A DNA stretch of 53,047 nt from Nemertoderma westbladi. Lineage: Eukaryota > Xenacoelomorpha > Nemertodermatida > Nemertodermatidae. The stretch's first letter is position 1. Every line of letters begins with the position of its first letter. Both the position numbers and the translations under genes were made by a program. The stretch is taken from contig JAUCBJ010000152.1 in NCBI GenBank assembly GCA_032718475.1, forward strand, positions 1 to 53,047. The letters run 5' to 3'. Below are positions 31,112 to 41,569 of this stretch, piece by piece. The notes under the pieces were generated by a model. It did not search any database, had not been told where the DNA came from, and saw only the letters and a program-made list of their open reading frames with translations.

Positions 31112-31628
31112 CAGTCGGGGAGAAGTTTAAATTTCAACTGAGTTGAAATTTAAAACTTTTTTTTTTAAAATTCAACTTTTAAGTTGTAAATTCAACTCTA
31201 AAATGGCAGGAGGCTCAGTAGGCCCCCAAGACGTGACAGAAAGGGTGTTTTTATTGTTTTTATGGATGTAACTCGAAAAATTAACCCTCATTACCAATGG
31301 AATAAAAACTTTCACCGTTGGGAACACTTTTTTTAAAACATTTTAAGTGATTACATTTGCAAATTAGCTGAAATACTACGGGAATTTATTAGATGTATTT
31401 AATTACTGCCGAATGTCATAATTATTACGGTATACAATGGAATACCAGTCTGCCAGTAATGGATTCCAATTCCATATTACAGTATTTCCAAAGCTACTCC
31501 AAAAGTTGAATTTAAAAAAAGTTGAATTTTAAACTCTATTCCAAAAGTTGAATTTTACTAAAAAGTTGAATTTTAAAAAATAAAGTTGAAATTTCAACTC
31601 AGTTGAAAATATAATTTCTCCCTGACTG
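31112..31628. mobile_element. Small CAGTCGGGGAGAAGT element (5-bp TSD TCTGG)
   Basis: The left end CAGTCGGGGAGAAGTTTAAA is matched by the inverted right end finishing TTTCTCCCTGACTG. Target duplication TCTGG at 31107-31111 and 31629-31633. Subterminal GTTGAAATTTAAA and AAAAGTTGAATTTTAA repeats occupy each side. About 517 bp, non-coding: a MITE. Confidence 0.92.
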
Positions 31629-31854
31629 TCTGGGTGTGCGAAAATTAGAAAAACCAAAAGTTGCCAGATTTGGCAATAAACATTGCCTTGCCATATGTGG
31701 CAACTTTTGAGGTTGCCAGATTTGGCCATTGTACCTAACTGATTGCAGTCGGGGAGAAGTTCTATTTTCAACTGAGTTGCAATTTCAACTTTATTTTTTA
31801 AAATTCAACTTTTTATTAAAATTCAACTTTTGGAGTAGGCCTAGCTATGGAAAT

Positions 31855-32688
31855 TAGGGCTCGATCGGAGCTCCAGCCTCCGGCTCCGGCTCCGGCCATT
31901 TTGGCACCTCCGGCTCCTGCTCCGGCTCCGGTAAAAATATTGCCGGAGTTAATTTTTTAATAAAGTATTATATTTCGTGCATATTCTAATCTGAACAATT
32001 ATTTAACACTATAAGTACTGTAGTACAGCTTCAATATCAAGTATAATCTGATAATACTGCAGTATTTACTTAAAGTCAATGACTGACTGACTGTACTGCA
32101 GTACTGGTACTGGCCAGCTGGCTGACTAGCAGACGGCAGACTATTACAGATAGGCCCTAACTTTAAAAAATTGTAAATGCTATGATTGTACACTGTCAGA
32201 CTGTACCACTGCAGCCATTTACTGCTGTCATGCCAGCATACTGTACTGCAGTACTGGTACACGTACGGTAGGCTACCTACAGTACAAGCAGACAAGTACA
32301 CACCTCTACCACAGTTAGACAGTTAGCGAGGTAGGTACTGTAGGTAATTTTTAGCCGTCAGCGTCAGGCCGTCGCCGTCAGCATCAGGCCGTCGCCGTCA
32401 GCATCAGGCCGTCGCCGTCAGCGTCAGGCCGTCTGTCCATGATAAATTAATTACTTAAATTTTAAATTGAAAATTCGTAAATCTATAAATTATGAAATTA
32501 ATTAGACCTACAGTATGATTGATTATGAGCGATTGGCGAACGATAACCATACTTTATTTTTTTTTAAATAAATAATTAAATTTTTAAAATTTTTGAAAAA
32601 CTCCGGCTCCTGCTCCGGCTCCGGCCAAATTGTCCAACTCCGGCTCCTGCTCCGGCTCCGGCCAAATCCCAACTCCGATCGAGCCCTA
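31855..32688. mobile_element. hAT-type MITE rich in CTCCGG (8-bp TSD)
   Basis: Inverted ends TAGGGCTCGATCGGAG; 8-bp duplication ATGGAAAT at 31847-31854 and 32689-32696. Both the terminal form (T-A-G-G-G fits the Y-A-R-N-G start of hAT ends) and the 8-bp duplication fit hAT. Both subterminal parts contain CTCCGGCTC-type hexanucleotide repeats. The interior has a 20-bp repeat AGGCCGTCGCCGTCAGCATC, about four times, at 32346-32430. Non-coding. Confidence 0.9.
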
Positions 32689-32758
32689 ATGGAAATACTG
32701 AAATATGGAATTGGAATCCATTACTGGTATTCCATTGTATAATAATTATGGTATTCAG

Positions 32759-33269
32759 CAGTTGGGGAGAAGTTCAAATTTCAACTCAGTTGAAATTTAA
32801 AACTTTTTTTTTTAAATTCAACTTTTAAGTTGTAAATTCAACTCTAAAATGGCAGGAGGCACAGACAGACAGAAGGCCCCCAAGACGTGACAGAAGGGGT
32901 GTTTTTATTGTTTTTATGGATGTAACTCGAAAAATTAACCCTCATTACTGATGGAATAAAAACTTTCACCGTCGGGAACACTTTTTTTAAAAACATTTTA
33001 AGTCTCATTTGCAAATTAGCTGAAATACTATGGGAATTTATTAGATATATTTAATTACTGCTGAATGTCATAATTATTATACAATGGAATACCAGTAATG
33101 GATTCCAATTCCATATTTCAGTATTTCCAAAGCTACTCAAAAAGTTGAATTTAAAAAAAAAGTTGAATTTTAAACTCTATTCCAAAAGTTGAATTTTAAT
33201 AAAAAGTTGAACTTTAAAAAATAAAGTTGAAATTTCAACTCAGTTGAAAATAGAACTTCTCCCCGACTG
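32759..33269. mobile_element. MITE, sibling of 31112-31628 (TSD TTCAG)
   Basis: Starts CAGTTGGGGAGAAGTTCAAA and ends TTCTCCCCGACTG; duplication TTCAG at 32754-32758 and 33270-33274. About 511 bp, colinear with 31112-31628 throughout. Confidence 0.92.
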
Positions 33270-33507
33270 TTCAGTGGTAATTTAATACATCCAATCTAAT
33301 CAAGGGTTAATTTTTCGAGTTACATCCATAAAAACAATGAAAACACCCCTTCTGTCAGCTGTCACGTCTTGCGGTCTTGGTAGCCTTCTGCGCCACCTGC
33401 CATTTTAGAGTTGAATTTACAACTTAAAAGTTGAATTTTAAAAAAAAATGTTTTAAATTACAACTCAGTTGAAATTTGAATTTCTCCCCGACTGCCCACT
33501 GGATTGT

Positions 33508-34046
33508 GTATGGCCTGTATTTCACAAGCCAAGACTTCAGGACTTCGGCCTAATCGCGATGCGATAGATTGGTTAGGCCTAAACCGATGAAATGCTTCGT
33601 TTATTCTGTTATTTACAGGAAGAAACAGTTTGGTGTTGGTGAATGCAAAACAAAGACCCAAGACCAAAGATCCAATTAAGTAGGCCTAACCTGCATAATC
33701 TTGTAAGATGTGTTAACTTTCATTTATTGTTTTGGTTCCCCGCCAACACGCCTCTGTAACCTGTTCCTTTCAGCCTTTAAATAGAAGTATCCTGCATAAT
33801 CTTGTAACATCTGTTAACTTTCGTTTATTGTTTTGGTTACCCCAAAACGCCTCTGTAACATGCACCTTAAACAACCACCACCTGCACCTAAAACGCCTAA
33901 TCTGTAAATGGCAATGCAGCAATCTGGCAATGTCTGAATGTTAACATTCGAGCTTAGTAATTTGGAGATCGAATATAACATAGTTATAGGATCCAATGTT
34001 ACATAATTGCGGTTACGTTCGATACGTAATAACTATCTGACTATGT
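33508..34046. repeat. Spacer with a duplicated ~100-bp unit
   Basis: CCTGCATAATCTTGTAA followed by GTTAACTTTC-TTTATTGTTTTGGTTAC and CGCCTCTGTAAC occurs twice in tandem (about 33690-33790 and 33791-33870). It belongs to the TTTATTGTTTTGGTTA dispersed family. No gene. Confidence 0.7.
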
Positions 34047-34048
34047 TA

Positions 34049-34795
34049 GGGTAAGACGGGGTAAAATGGGACATGCATATTTTTGGCCAATTTTTTTTAA
34101 AGAACACTTTTAGGTCTGTTTTAATATATTTTTAATTGAGAAACTAAGTGTTACATTGTTATATATCTATATCACATATGATGAGATCAAGATCACATAT
34201 GATGAGATCAAGATCACGCGATGAAAGCAATTTGTTAAGCGCGGATACACTTTAAAGTTTGGACACTTCCTATCATTCATTTTCTTTGATATTATATGCA
34301 TTAGAATCGCAATCATCGATTTAGTGGTTCTAGAACAAGTCCAATTGTCCAAATTCCTGATCGTTTTTGAGTTACACAGATTTGTAGTTTTACCTTGATA
34401 GATGTAGATAGGTGTAACTCCGTAAATAATGCCTAGATGATTTTTCTCTGTGATTGTTGAGATTTATAGCTTTTATAGCTACTATTGCATTTAGTTATTA
34501 GGCCTAGCTCATACTGGTCTTAACTACTCATACTCATACTGCTATTCAACTCATCCTGTCATGTCCCACTTTACCCCGGATGTCCCACTTTACCCCACTC
34601 GGGGTAAAGTGGGACACTGCGATTTTTTTAAAAACAAACCACCTGAACCAAAGGCTCAGGGGGTTATTTTGGTACAATCTGATAGCCCAGAGTTCAAATG
34701 TACAGAATATGCTTTGATTATATCCATACAGGAAAATCCCTCTTGCTTATAGAACCAAACATACCAAACTTGTCCCATTTTACCCCGTCTTACCC
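34049..34795. mobile_element. TA-flanked inverted-repeat MITE (Tc1/mariner or pogo-like)
   Basis: Inverted ends GGGTAAGACGGGGTAAAATG..., about 27 bp, flanked by TA (34047-34048 and 34796-34797). Near 34560-34615 the related word TGTCCCACTTTACCCC occurs twice directly and once inverted. A 21-bp repeat (GATGAGATCAAGATCACATAT) is duplicated at about 34175-34215. Non-coding. Confidence 0.85.
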
Positions 34796-34797
34796 TA

Positions 34798-36261
34798 CAT
34801 TCTGACATTCGATCCTGATTACGTTCGTTCCGGCTGTCCAGTTCCAGTAGCCTATCCAGATTGTTCAAATGTCTAAATTTCGCTCACATTGAGTTTTTCT
34901 CGCGTTTCTTTTTCACTTTGCATTGTTAATGAAAACATATTAGGCCTACTCGCGTTGTTTTTCGTTTTTTTTTTGTTAAAATTTTCGGGGCATGTGCGGT
35001 GTAGCTATTGTCCAATATCGCGACGCTGAAAAATTGTGCAGTTGCAAGTTGTGTGCAGGCAGCCAGGTGTTGTGCGCGGTTCAGTTAGTCAGTGGTGGTT
35101 TGCTGGTTTGCAGCCTGGGGTACCCGGTACCGGTACTCTACTCCTGCCTGCCAGACTGCACTGCTGTACCGGTACCTGTCTGCCTGTACGCTGTACCGGA
35201 CCGGACCGGTACTGCTGTATCTGTGTATACCTGTCACCTGTATAGCTGTAGGCCTATAGTATAGTAGTATAGTACTGTCAGACTGTAGTCTGTAGTGCAG
35301 TTTACTTATCAGCCTGTATAGTGGTACAGCCGTAAATCACCAGTCAGCCGGTACCAGACTGTCAGAACATATAACCCTGTCTGCCTGTATATAAATATAG
35401 CAGTACTGGTATGGCAGTATACAGGTATAGGCTACAGTCTGACAGTATAAATACTGAAATAGGCCTTCGGAAATACTCAGTAGCCGATTCTGGTCTGTTG
35501 GAATTGGAGTGGAATTGTTTAATTTACATCAAAATATAGGAAGAAAGTGAAACTAAGTAAAAACGAACATTAACATTACCGGTAAACCGGTATAGATAAA
35601 ACCAATATAGTCATAGCTGCATAAGGCTGTAAGGATATAGATTGGGCTAATTATACTAAGACGGTGAAAAAATAAGATACCGGTACAAACTTGGAATACA
35701 CAGAAGTGCAATAATGGCAAATACGGAATACACAAATAAAATATATAGTCACATGTAGCCATGTAGGTAGCATTTGTAGAGCAGTAGAGGGCATTATTTA
35801 GGATGAACTATGTAAATATTTATCTCGAATATGGTGTAGTTAGTTACGTGTACCAGTAGATCAAAATATAGGGGAAAGTGAAACTAAAACAAGAGCGAAT
35901 ATTTACCGGAATAGATAAAACCAGTATAGTCGTAGCGGCATAGGAATATAAATCGAGCTACTGTAATTGTACTAAAACGGTAAAAAAGTAAGATATATGC
36001 ACTTGCAGTACACAGAAATATAATATGACAAATACAGAGTACGCAAGTAAGTAAGTAAGTATGTATTATCACAGGTAGAATCATAGGCATAGGCATGGTT
36101 ACTTTATAATATAGTGGACGATATATTAGAAATGAGCAAATGTGAAATATGATGAGTGCTGTAAATATTAATCTACAATATGGAGTAGTAAATTGCATGT
36201 AGCTCGTTATAGTTTGTTCGCATAAGTTTGACGTATGTGTGAAGCGTACAGTAGATTAATT
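34798..36261. repeat. Spacer with GTACCGGTAC-rich part and a ~333-bp tandem duplication
   Basis: 35110-35420 is dense in GTACCGGTAC and related words. 35531-35863 and 35864-36206 are diverged direct copies, both starting AAAATATAGG and containing ATAGATAAAACCA-TATAGTC. The duplication abuts the 3' edge of the LINE and may be part of its 3' region. No gene. Confidence 0.65.
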
Positions 36262-37395
36262 AAATGTCTCGTTTCCATGGGGGTCCCCTTGAGTACATAA
36301 GTTTAAAATACAAATATAAAAACGAATAGTAAATGAAAAATAATAAATAAAAAATAACCTAGTCAATATGAACAAGATTAAGATCAAAATTTAAATAAAC
36401 GGTAAAAGTAATGGTTTGAGACCCCTAGAGCATCCTATCATTATGTAAGATGTGAATAAAAATACGAATGAAGGGTGTAAAAATAAGATGGGTGTCTACA
36501 TAAAAACACTTGAGTGGTTTTCGACAACGGTTTTAAGGAGGTGTGATTTAACGCGATGTTTAAATGACTCAGATGTCGTGGATTATTTAATCTCCGTGGG
36601 AAGGTTGTTCCACAGTTGCGGTCCAGTGTAAGATAATGATTGGGTACCAGCAACTGTTCGTTTATGTGGGATAATCACGTGCGCAGCGCATAGCCGCTAC
36701 GTAGATGGGTGGTTGTTGAGTCGAATGCCACTAGATCGCTGAGGTATTGCGGAATGGACTCTGTATATATGTTATACATATGGGACAAGTAGATCTGGTT
36801 GGTTTGCTCTTGATCTGTAACCAGTTAATGGTGACAAAGTGGCTCGCGTCAATGTGGGCTCGTTTATCGAGAGACAAACAGAAACGGATGCACTTTCTTT
36901 GTAGAGCATCAACTTGTCCTCTGAGACATGCTGATACGCTCGGGTACCAGCACGGTGCAGCGAAATCTATCAGAGGTTGGATGAGAGCTTTACACAAGAG
37001 TCTGCGTAAAGGTTTATCGAGAACCCGAGAGATTTGATATAAGAATTTGAGGCACGAGTTACCCTTCCGAATTGCTTTGAGTGCCGCATACGCCTCAGAG
37101 AGAGTTGCATCCAGACTGTATCGGAGATACAGTAGTTGACACTTTCGGATATCACTATATCCTTGTCAAGATGCGATATTTTAAAATTGTCAGTATTTGA
37201 TAGACGTTGGTTGGAGCCGAATAACATTAGTTCAAACTTATCTGGGTAGATGTTGAGGCCATTGTCTGAAGCCCATTCCGAAACTCGTGATAACGTTTGT
37301 GTCAGCGACGTCTTTATGTCTCTTTGGTATGATCCGTATTGCACCAAGCTTGTGTCATCTGCGTATTTAAAGGCTAGTGGCAGTGTTGTGTTGCC
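36262..37395 (-). pseudogene. LINE reverse transcriptase, C-terminal part
   Basis: On the minus strand, in more than one frame: FKYADDTSLVQ (RT motif C, about 37341-37376), then WASDNGLNIYPDKFELMLFGS, later KALIQPLIDFAAPCWYP and RKCIRFCLSLDKRAHI. This is the post-catalytic part of a CR1/L2/Jockey-type non-LTR reverse transcriptase, which primes from nicked chromosomal DNA. Frames change near 36990 and 37050, so it is dead. The upstream RT half lies at 39285-39810, separated by an inserted segment between motifs B and C. Confidence 0.85.
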
Positions 37396-39285
37396 GTGGC
37401 GTTGCACAGTGATGGGCCGTAGCGGCTTGGAGGTGCGTGGTGGCTCAGTGGTGCCAGAGGGGCGCAGTCGCTCGGGGGTACTGGAGACGCCAGAGGGGCA
37501 TAGCGCCTCGGGGGCGCTGGAGGGTAATAGCAGCTCGGTGACACTGGAGGGGCGCAGCGGCTCGGGGATGCTGGAGGGGTGCAGCATCTCGGTAACCCTG
37601 GAGATGCGTAACGGCTCGGGGGCGCTGGAGGGTAGAAGCGTCTCAGGGGCACCAGAGGGGCGCAGCAGGAGCGGCTCTGGTGCGCTTGAGACGCCGGAGG
37701 GGTTTAGCGGCTCAGGGGCGCTGGAGGGTAATAGCAGCTCGGTGACACTGGAGGGGTGCAGCATCTCGGTGACCCTGGAGATGCGTAACGGCTCGGGGGC
37801 GCTGGAGGGTAGAAGCGTCTCAGGGGCACCAGAGGGGCGCAGCAGGAGCGGCTCTGGTGCGCTTGAGACGCCGGAGGGGTTTAGCGGCTCAGGGGCGCCG
37901 GAGGGTAGTAGCGGCTCGGGGCTGTCTGTCAAGGCTTTTACGGGAGGCTGACCTACAGATGCCATTACGAGTCTGTCTGAGTGTTATCAAGTGCCTTGGG
38001 GTACCTGCCGCACAGCAGGAACACTCACAAAAATATGTATGTATATATATATTATATACACGGGTTAGTGTAGCTGATGAGCCAAATCCCGGCGAAACAC
38101 ATATGCAAAAATGTAACCAATGTGATAATTTTACTTACAGTATTTAAACAGGGTTGCGCTTTGTGTCCCTGCTTAAATAAAACGATGACTACTTACGGTT
38201 GAACAGATAGGAACATGTTGTTTCTCTGTTTCCAAATAATTTTATTTAACGTGGTTGATCTTGGTTTCCTTACATTTATATTTATATATTTAATTTTTGT
38301 AACCGGATCCCACACCCCAACGGCTTTGACTTGCTAAATTTATAATCTATTATCTATATCTGAACTGAATGTACAACCAATTACTGTAAGTATAAAGCTT
38401 CTACGCTTACAAACTGCTTCAAGGGGGGGGGGGGGGGGGGGGGGTGATAGTTACGTGTAAACCGTTCCGTTATATTGTGTTGTTGGCGATTAAATGTACG
38501 TGTGACTTACATATATTACAGGTAGGACATTATGTTTGACTTAGTGCGGGGTAAGCGCAGAGTTCACTCGTGCTGTATGCATAGTGTTAGTAGATGATAT
38601 TTACCAGTTGGGGAATAATATTGCAGTACTATGGACGCACACACTCACACTAAAATGAACCGAATCTATTGCAGACAGGGCGCAGTCAGCACTAACCGTG
38701 TGGAAATCGAGTTGGTTTGATCTCTGGTCTCGTATATTCATCAACAATAGCAAGGCAATAATAGTAATTAATAATAATGCAATACAGCAAGATGTTAAAA
38801 TGCATGCAGCAAGCTACAATGCATGCAGCAAGTTACTATGCACACAGCAAGGTGAAATATTACGAGTCCGGTAGTTACAATGACTCGCAACAGGCTAATA
38901 TGATGTTAGGTTATGCCTGAGAGTAATGGGATGAACATCGACTATATAAACAAGTTATACTGCAAAAATAGAACAGCCAATAGGACGCAAGAATACCTGC
39001 ACCGGCAGTTACCAATGAGAGCTCAGCACTACCACAACTGCTGCTAGGCAACACATAAACAAGGTTCACGGTGGTATACAACACGAGTTAGGCATAAATG
39101 TTATACGCACAGAAATTGAACAATTCTCTGATAAAAATATAAGATTTCGATATGTAGTTAGCCTGTGCAGCAAAACTGTCGGAGGGGCGCAGCGGCTCGG
39201 GTGCGCTGTAGGGGTCCGGATCAGTGGCATCGAAAGAATTGAGTCGAGGAATCTTAGTGGTGGGTGGGGATGCGAGTCGGGTTGT
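37395..39285. mobile_element. Segment inserted between LINE RT motifs B and C
   Basis: It interrupts the LINE where motifs B (GTPQGALLL) and C (YADD) should be only some 25 codons apart. It contains a GC-rich minisatellite at its left and a short piece of the same minisatellite in the same orientation at its right (39176-39215), with about 1.2 kb of AT-rich, non-coding DNA between (including a G22 run at 38423-38444). No clean terminal repeats or target duplication could be defined, so its nature is open. Confidence 0.5.
37430..37945. repeat. 30-bp GC-rich minisatellite
   Basis: Units of 30 bp such as CTCGGGGGCGCTGGAGGGTA plus GTAGCGG. A roughly 190-bp block is duplicated (about 37605 onwards and 37795 onwards). 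No stop occurs in several frames on both strands, giving artefactual frames of up to 331 codons (Pro-Glu-Pro-Leu or Ser-Gly repeats). Confidence 0.88.
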
Positions 39286-39810
39286 TGTTTTAAGGGTAGA
39301 TCGAGGTCGTTCATGTAAATGATGAACAGTAACACAGCCAGTAGTAGCGCACCCTGTGGGGTTCCCAAGTCGATTTGTCGGGTTTTAGATTTGGAGTTAC
39401 CAATTTGGACATACTGGAACCTGGGAGTTAGTATCCAGACCAATATATTTGAGTTTAAGTAGGAGCTTGTCTCGATCAATCGTATCAAATGCCTTTTGGA
39501 TGTCAATGCCAACCATTCCAACGACCTGACCAGCATCAATGGCCCCTCGGATAAATTCGACCAAGTGAAGAGGACATGTTTGTACGGAAAATCCAGGGCG
39601 AAAACCTGATTGAAGGTCGTCTAGTACAGTATATTGTTTCTGATCAGGTAGTCAGCAAGTTGATCATAAACTACCTTTTCCAGGACTTTAGAGCTTGTTC
39701 GAAGCAAGGAGATGGGTCAGAAGTTGTACCTTTGTACTGTAGTCTACTGCCCCGTTTGAAAGCGGGAATTACTTTAGCGATCTTGTATATTGATGGGAAT
39801 GTGCCCGTGG
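39285..39810 (-). pseudogene. LINE reverse transcriptase, N-terminal part
   Basis: Reading downstream on the minus strand: TGTFPSIYKIAKVIPAFKRG, then LDDLQSGFRPG, then GIDIQKAFDTIDRDKLLLKL (motif A), then, after a frame change near 39415, YVQIGNSKSKTRQ and LGTPQGALLLAVLLFIIYMND (motif B). These are signature blocks of CR1/L2/Jockey-type RT. At 39810 the coding is cut by foldback copy B; the preceding residues (NLSIT) continue at 49685 on the other side. Several frameshifts; non-functional. Confidence 0.88.
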
Positions 39811-40410
39811 GGTAATGGTGCAAAATATCGAGACTTGAAAAATATCGAGAGTAAAAATATCGAGAGTAAAAATATCGAGAATAAAAATAACGAGTGTTGA
39901 AAATTAACGTGATTAGAAAATATCAAGAGTAAAAATAACGCGAGATGAAAAATATCGAAAATAACGAGTGTTGAAAAATATCGAGTGTTGAAAAATATCG
40001 AGAATAAAAATATCGAGTGTTGAAAAATTTCGAGAGTAAAAATATCGAGTGTTGAAAAATATCGAGAGTAAAAATATCGAGTGTTGAAAAATATCGAGAG
40101 TAAAAATATCGAGTGTTGAAAAATACCGAGAGTAAAAATATCGAGAGTACAAATATCGAGTGTAAAAATATCGAGTGTAAAAATATCGAGTGTTGAAAAA
40201 TATCGAGAGTAAAAATATCGAGTGTTGAAAGATGTCGAGTGTTGAAAAATATCGAGAGTAAAAATATCGAGAGTAAAAATATCGAGTGTTGAAAAATATC
40301 GAGAGTAAAAATAACGAGTGTTGAAAATATCGAGTGTTGAAAAATATCGAGAGTAAAAATATCCTGTGTTGAAAAATATCGAGTGTTGAAAAATATCGAG
40401 AGTAAAAATA
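39811..40410. repeat. Left arm of copy B (15/17-bp satellite)
   Basis: Inverted-orientation units TCGAGAGTAAAAATA (15 bp) and TCGAGTGTTGAAAAATA (17 bp), with scattered variants (AACGAG, AAATAACG). Long open frames through it are artefacts. Confidence 0.93.
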
Positions 40411-40960
40411 TTGCATTTTGCTTGAGCATTTTATTTAGAATTATGGAACAATATTGCAGTGCATGGGTTACAACAGTGCAAGTGCAAGTGAATGGCATTA
40501 TGTAATACACCTTGGGTACCCATTTACCAGATTTATTATACTAGCTAGTTTTTGCTATTTTTTGAATAAATATTATAAAAGAAGTGCTAGCTATAAATTT
40601 TGATAAATATTATAAATATTGTTAAATATTATATTAGAACACATATAAGCTACCAAACATAGAGTAAGAGAGGGTGACTAAATTTTAAGAGTTAATTTAC
40701 GCATAGCTAACCCTCAGGCATATAATAACTTGTAACTCCACAGATTATATATTTAGGGGCGATATATTTAAAAATTTAAGCTGCTAAATAAAGAAACCGG
40801 ATAAAGAACACAAATAATAAGAGTAATAATAGTAATACATCTTACTGGTTTACTGTATATTGGTTGATATTGGATATTGATACTTCAGATACAGCAAACG
40901 CTTTTTAATGCTGAAATAAGATTGTAAACCTAAAAATCAAGCAAAACCAAACTAGGTTCA

Positions 40961-41569
40961 ATGGAACTAAACGATAGCGTTATATATCTATCGGGAAGAA
41001 CCGTTAACAACACGAACACACCATCCAGTAATCAAGCGACCTACGATTGTTTCGGGACCACAATCACAGCCAAAGATATTGATACGCTTCGAGGCAGAGG
41101 GTGGCTTACGCACAACGTTATCGAAGTTGTGCTAAATTCTTTAAGAACATCCCGGGATGATGTGTTGGTGCTGCACCATTGTATAGACCGCTACTCAGCC
41201 AGCGGTGGCGGCTACGAATCAGTGAAGCGTTGGATGCGGAACACTAATATCTTCTTGCTTGCTTTGATACTGTTTCCTGTAAACGTGATTGGTAAGCACT
41301 GGACTCTACCTGCCTTCTTTCCAGAACATGGAAACATCGCCTACCTCGACTCACTTGGGAACTCAAATGATCAGGTGGTAAATATAATCAAAGATCGGGC
41401 AATGTTAGAAGCTGGAAGGCTCAACATAACACCTCCTGACCTCAAAATCGACCCACCACTGGCCAGGCGACAATACAACTCCTACCAATGTGGTGTTTAC
41501 CTCTGTCGGTTTGCGAAGATGGTTATCGAGGGTGGATCCCCATTAGACATCAACGATCCAGGTAAATAG
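40961..41569 (+). pseudogene. Ulp1/SENP-type (C48) cysteine protease domain of the NeSL-like ORF
   Basis: 202 codons from an ATG. The Ulp1 catalytic triad is recognisable: His113 in GKHWTLPAF, Asp130 in AYLDSLGN, and Cys177 in YQCGVYLC, with the oxyanion Gln171 six residues before. Ulp1/SENP proteases cleave SUMO-like conjugates; in NeSL elements the domain is fused to the N-terminus of the RT polyprotein, with unknown function. Here the frame ends at 41567-41569, while the +1 frame entered near 41560 is open and continues into the zinc finger and RT, so a single-base change separated a formerly fused protein. The triad itself appears intact. Confidence 0.85.

Larger units (their letters stand above)
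28449..31741. mobile_element. Inverted-repeat element with TTGCCA...TGGCAA words (5-bp TSD)
   Basis: A perfect 29-bp terminal inverted repeat starts CAGTTAGGTACAATGGCCAA (28449) and ends at 31741. The target duplication is ATTGT at 28444-28448; its right copy is now at 33503-33507, displaced by a later insertion. Subterminal regions on both sides carry many copies of TTGCCA-ATTTGGCAA (28470-28580 and 31660-31730). Two later elements sit inside it (28746-30690 and 31112-31628). Its own interior includes a minus-strand Cys-rich ORF remnant. Confidence 0.88.
31746..33501 (-). mobile_element. Same MITE family, minus orientation, carrying two insertions
   Basis: Body sequence matches the 31112-31628 element in reverse. 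The right end carries a 7-bp extra piece so that CAGTGGG precedes CAGTCGGGG (33482-33501). Target duplication is GATTG at 31741-31745 and 33502-33506. It was later entered by a hAT-type MITE (31855-32688) and by a sibling copy (32759-33269), which split it into three blocks. Confidence 0.85.

Noticed and set aside
36970-37965. 331-codon Pro/Glu/Leu-Ser repeat protein fused to RT, and the 233-codon Ser/Gly frame opposite
   Set aside because: Created by the 30-bp minisatellite joined to the broken LINE. The repeat is open on both strands.
40961-41569. Free-standing host SENP/Ulp1 protease gene
   Set aside because: It lies inside a 13-bp-duplication insertion and runs on, after a one-base shift, into RT and endonuclease coding, so it is part of a retrotransposon.
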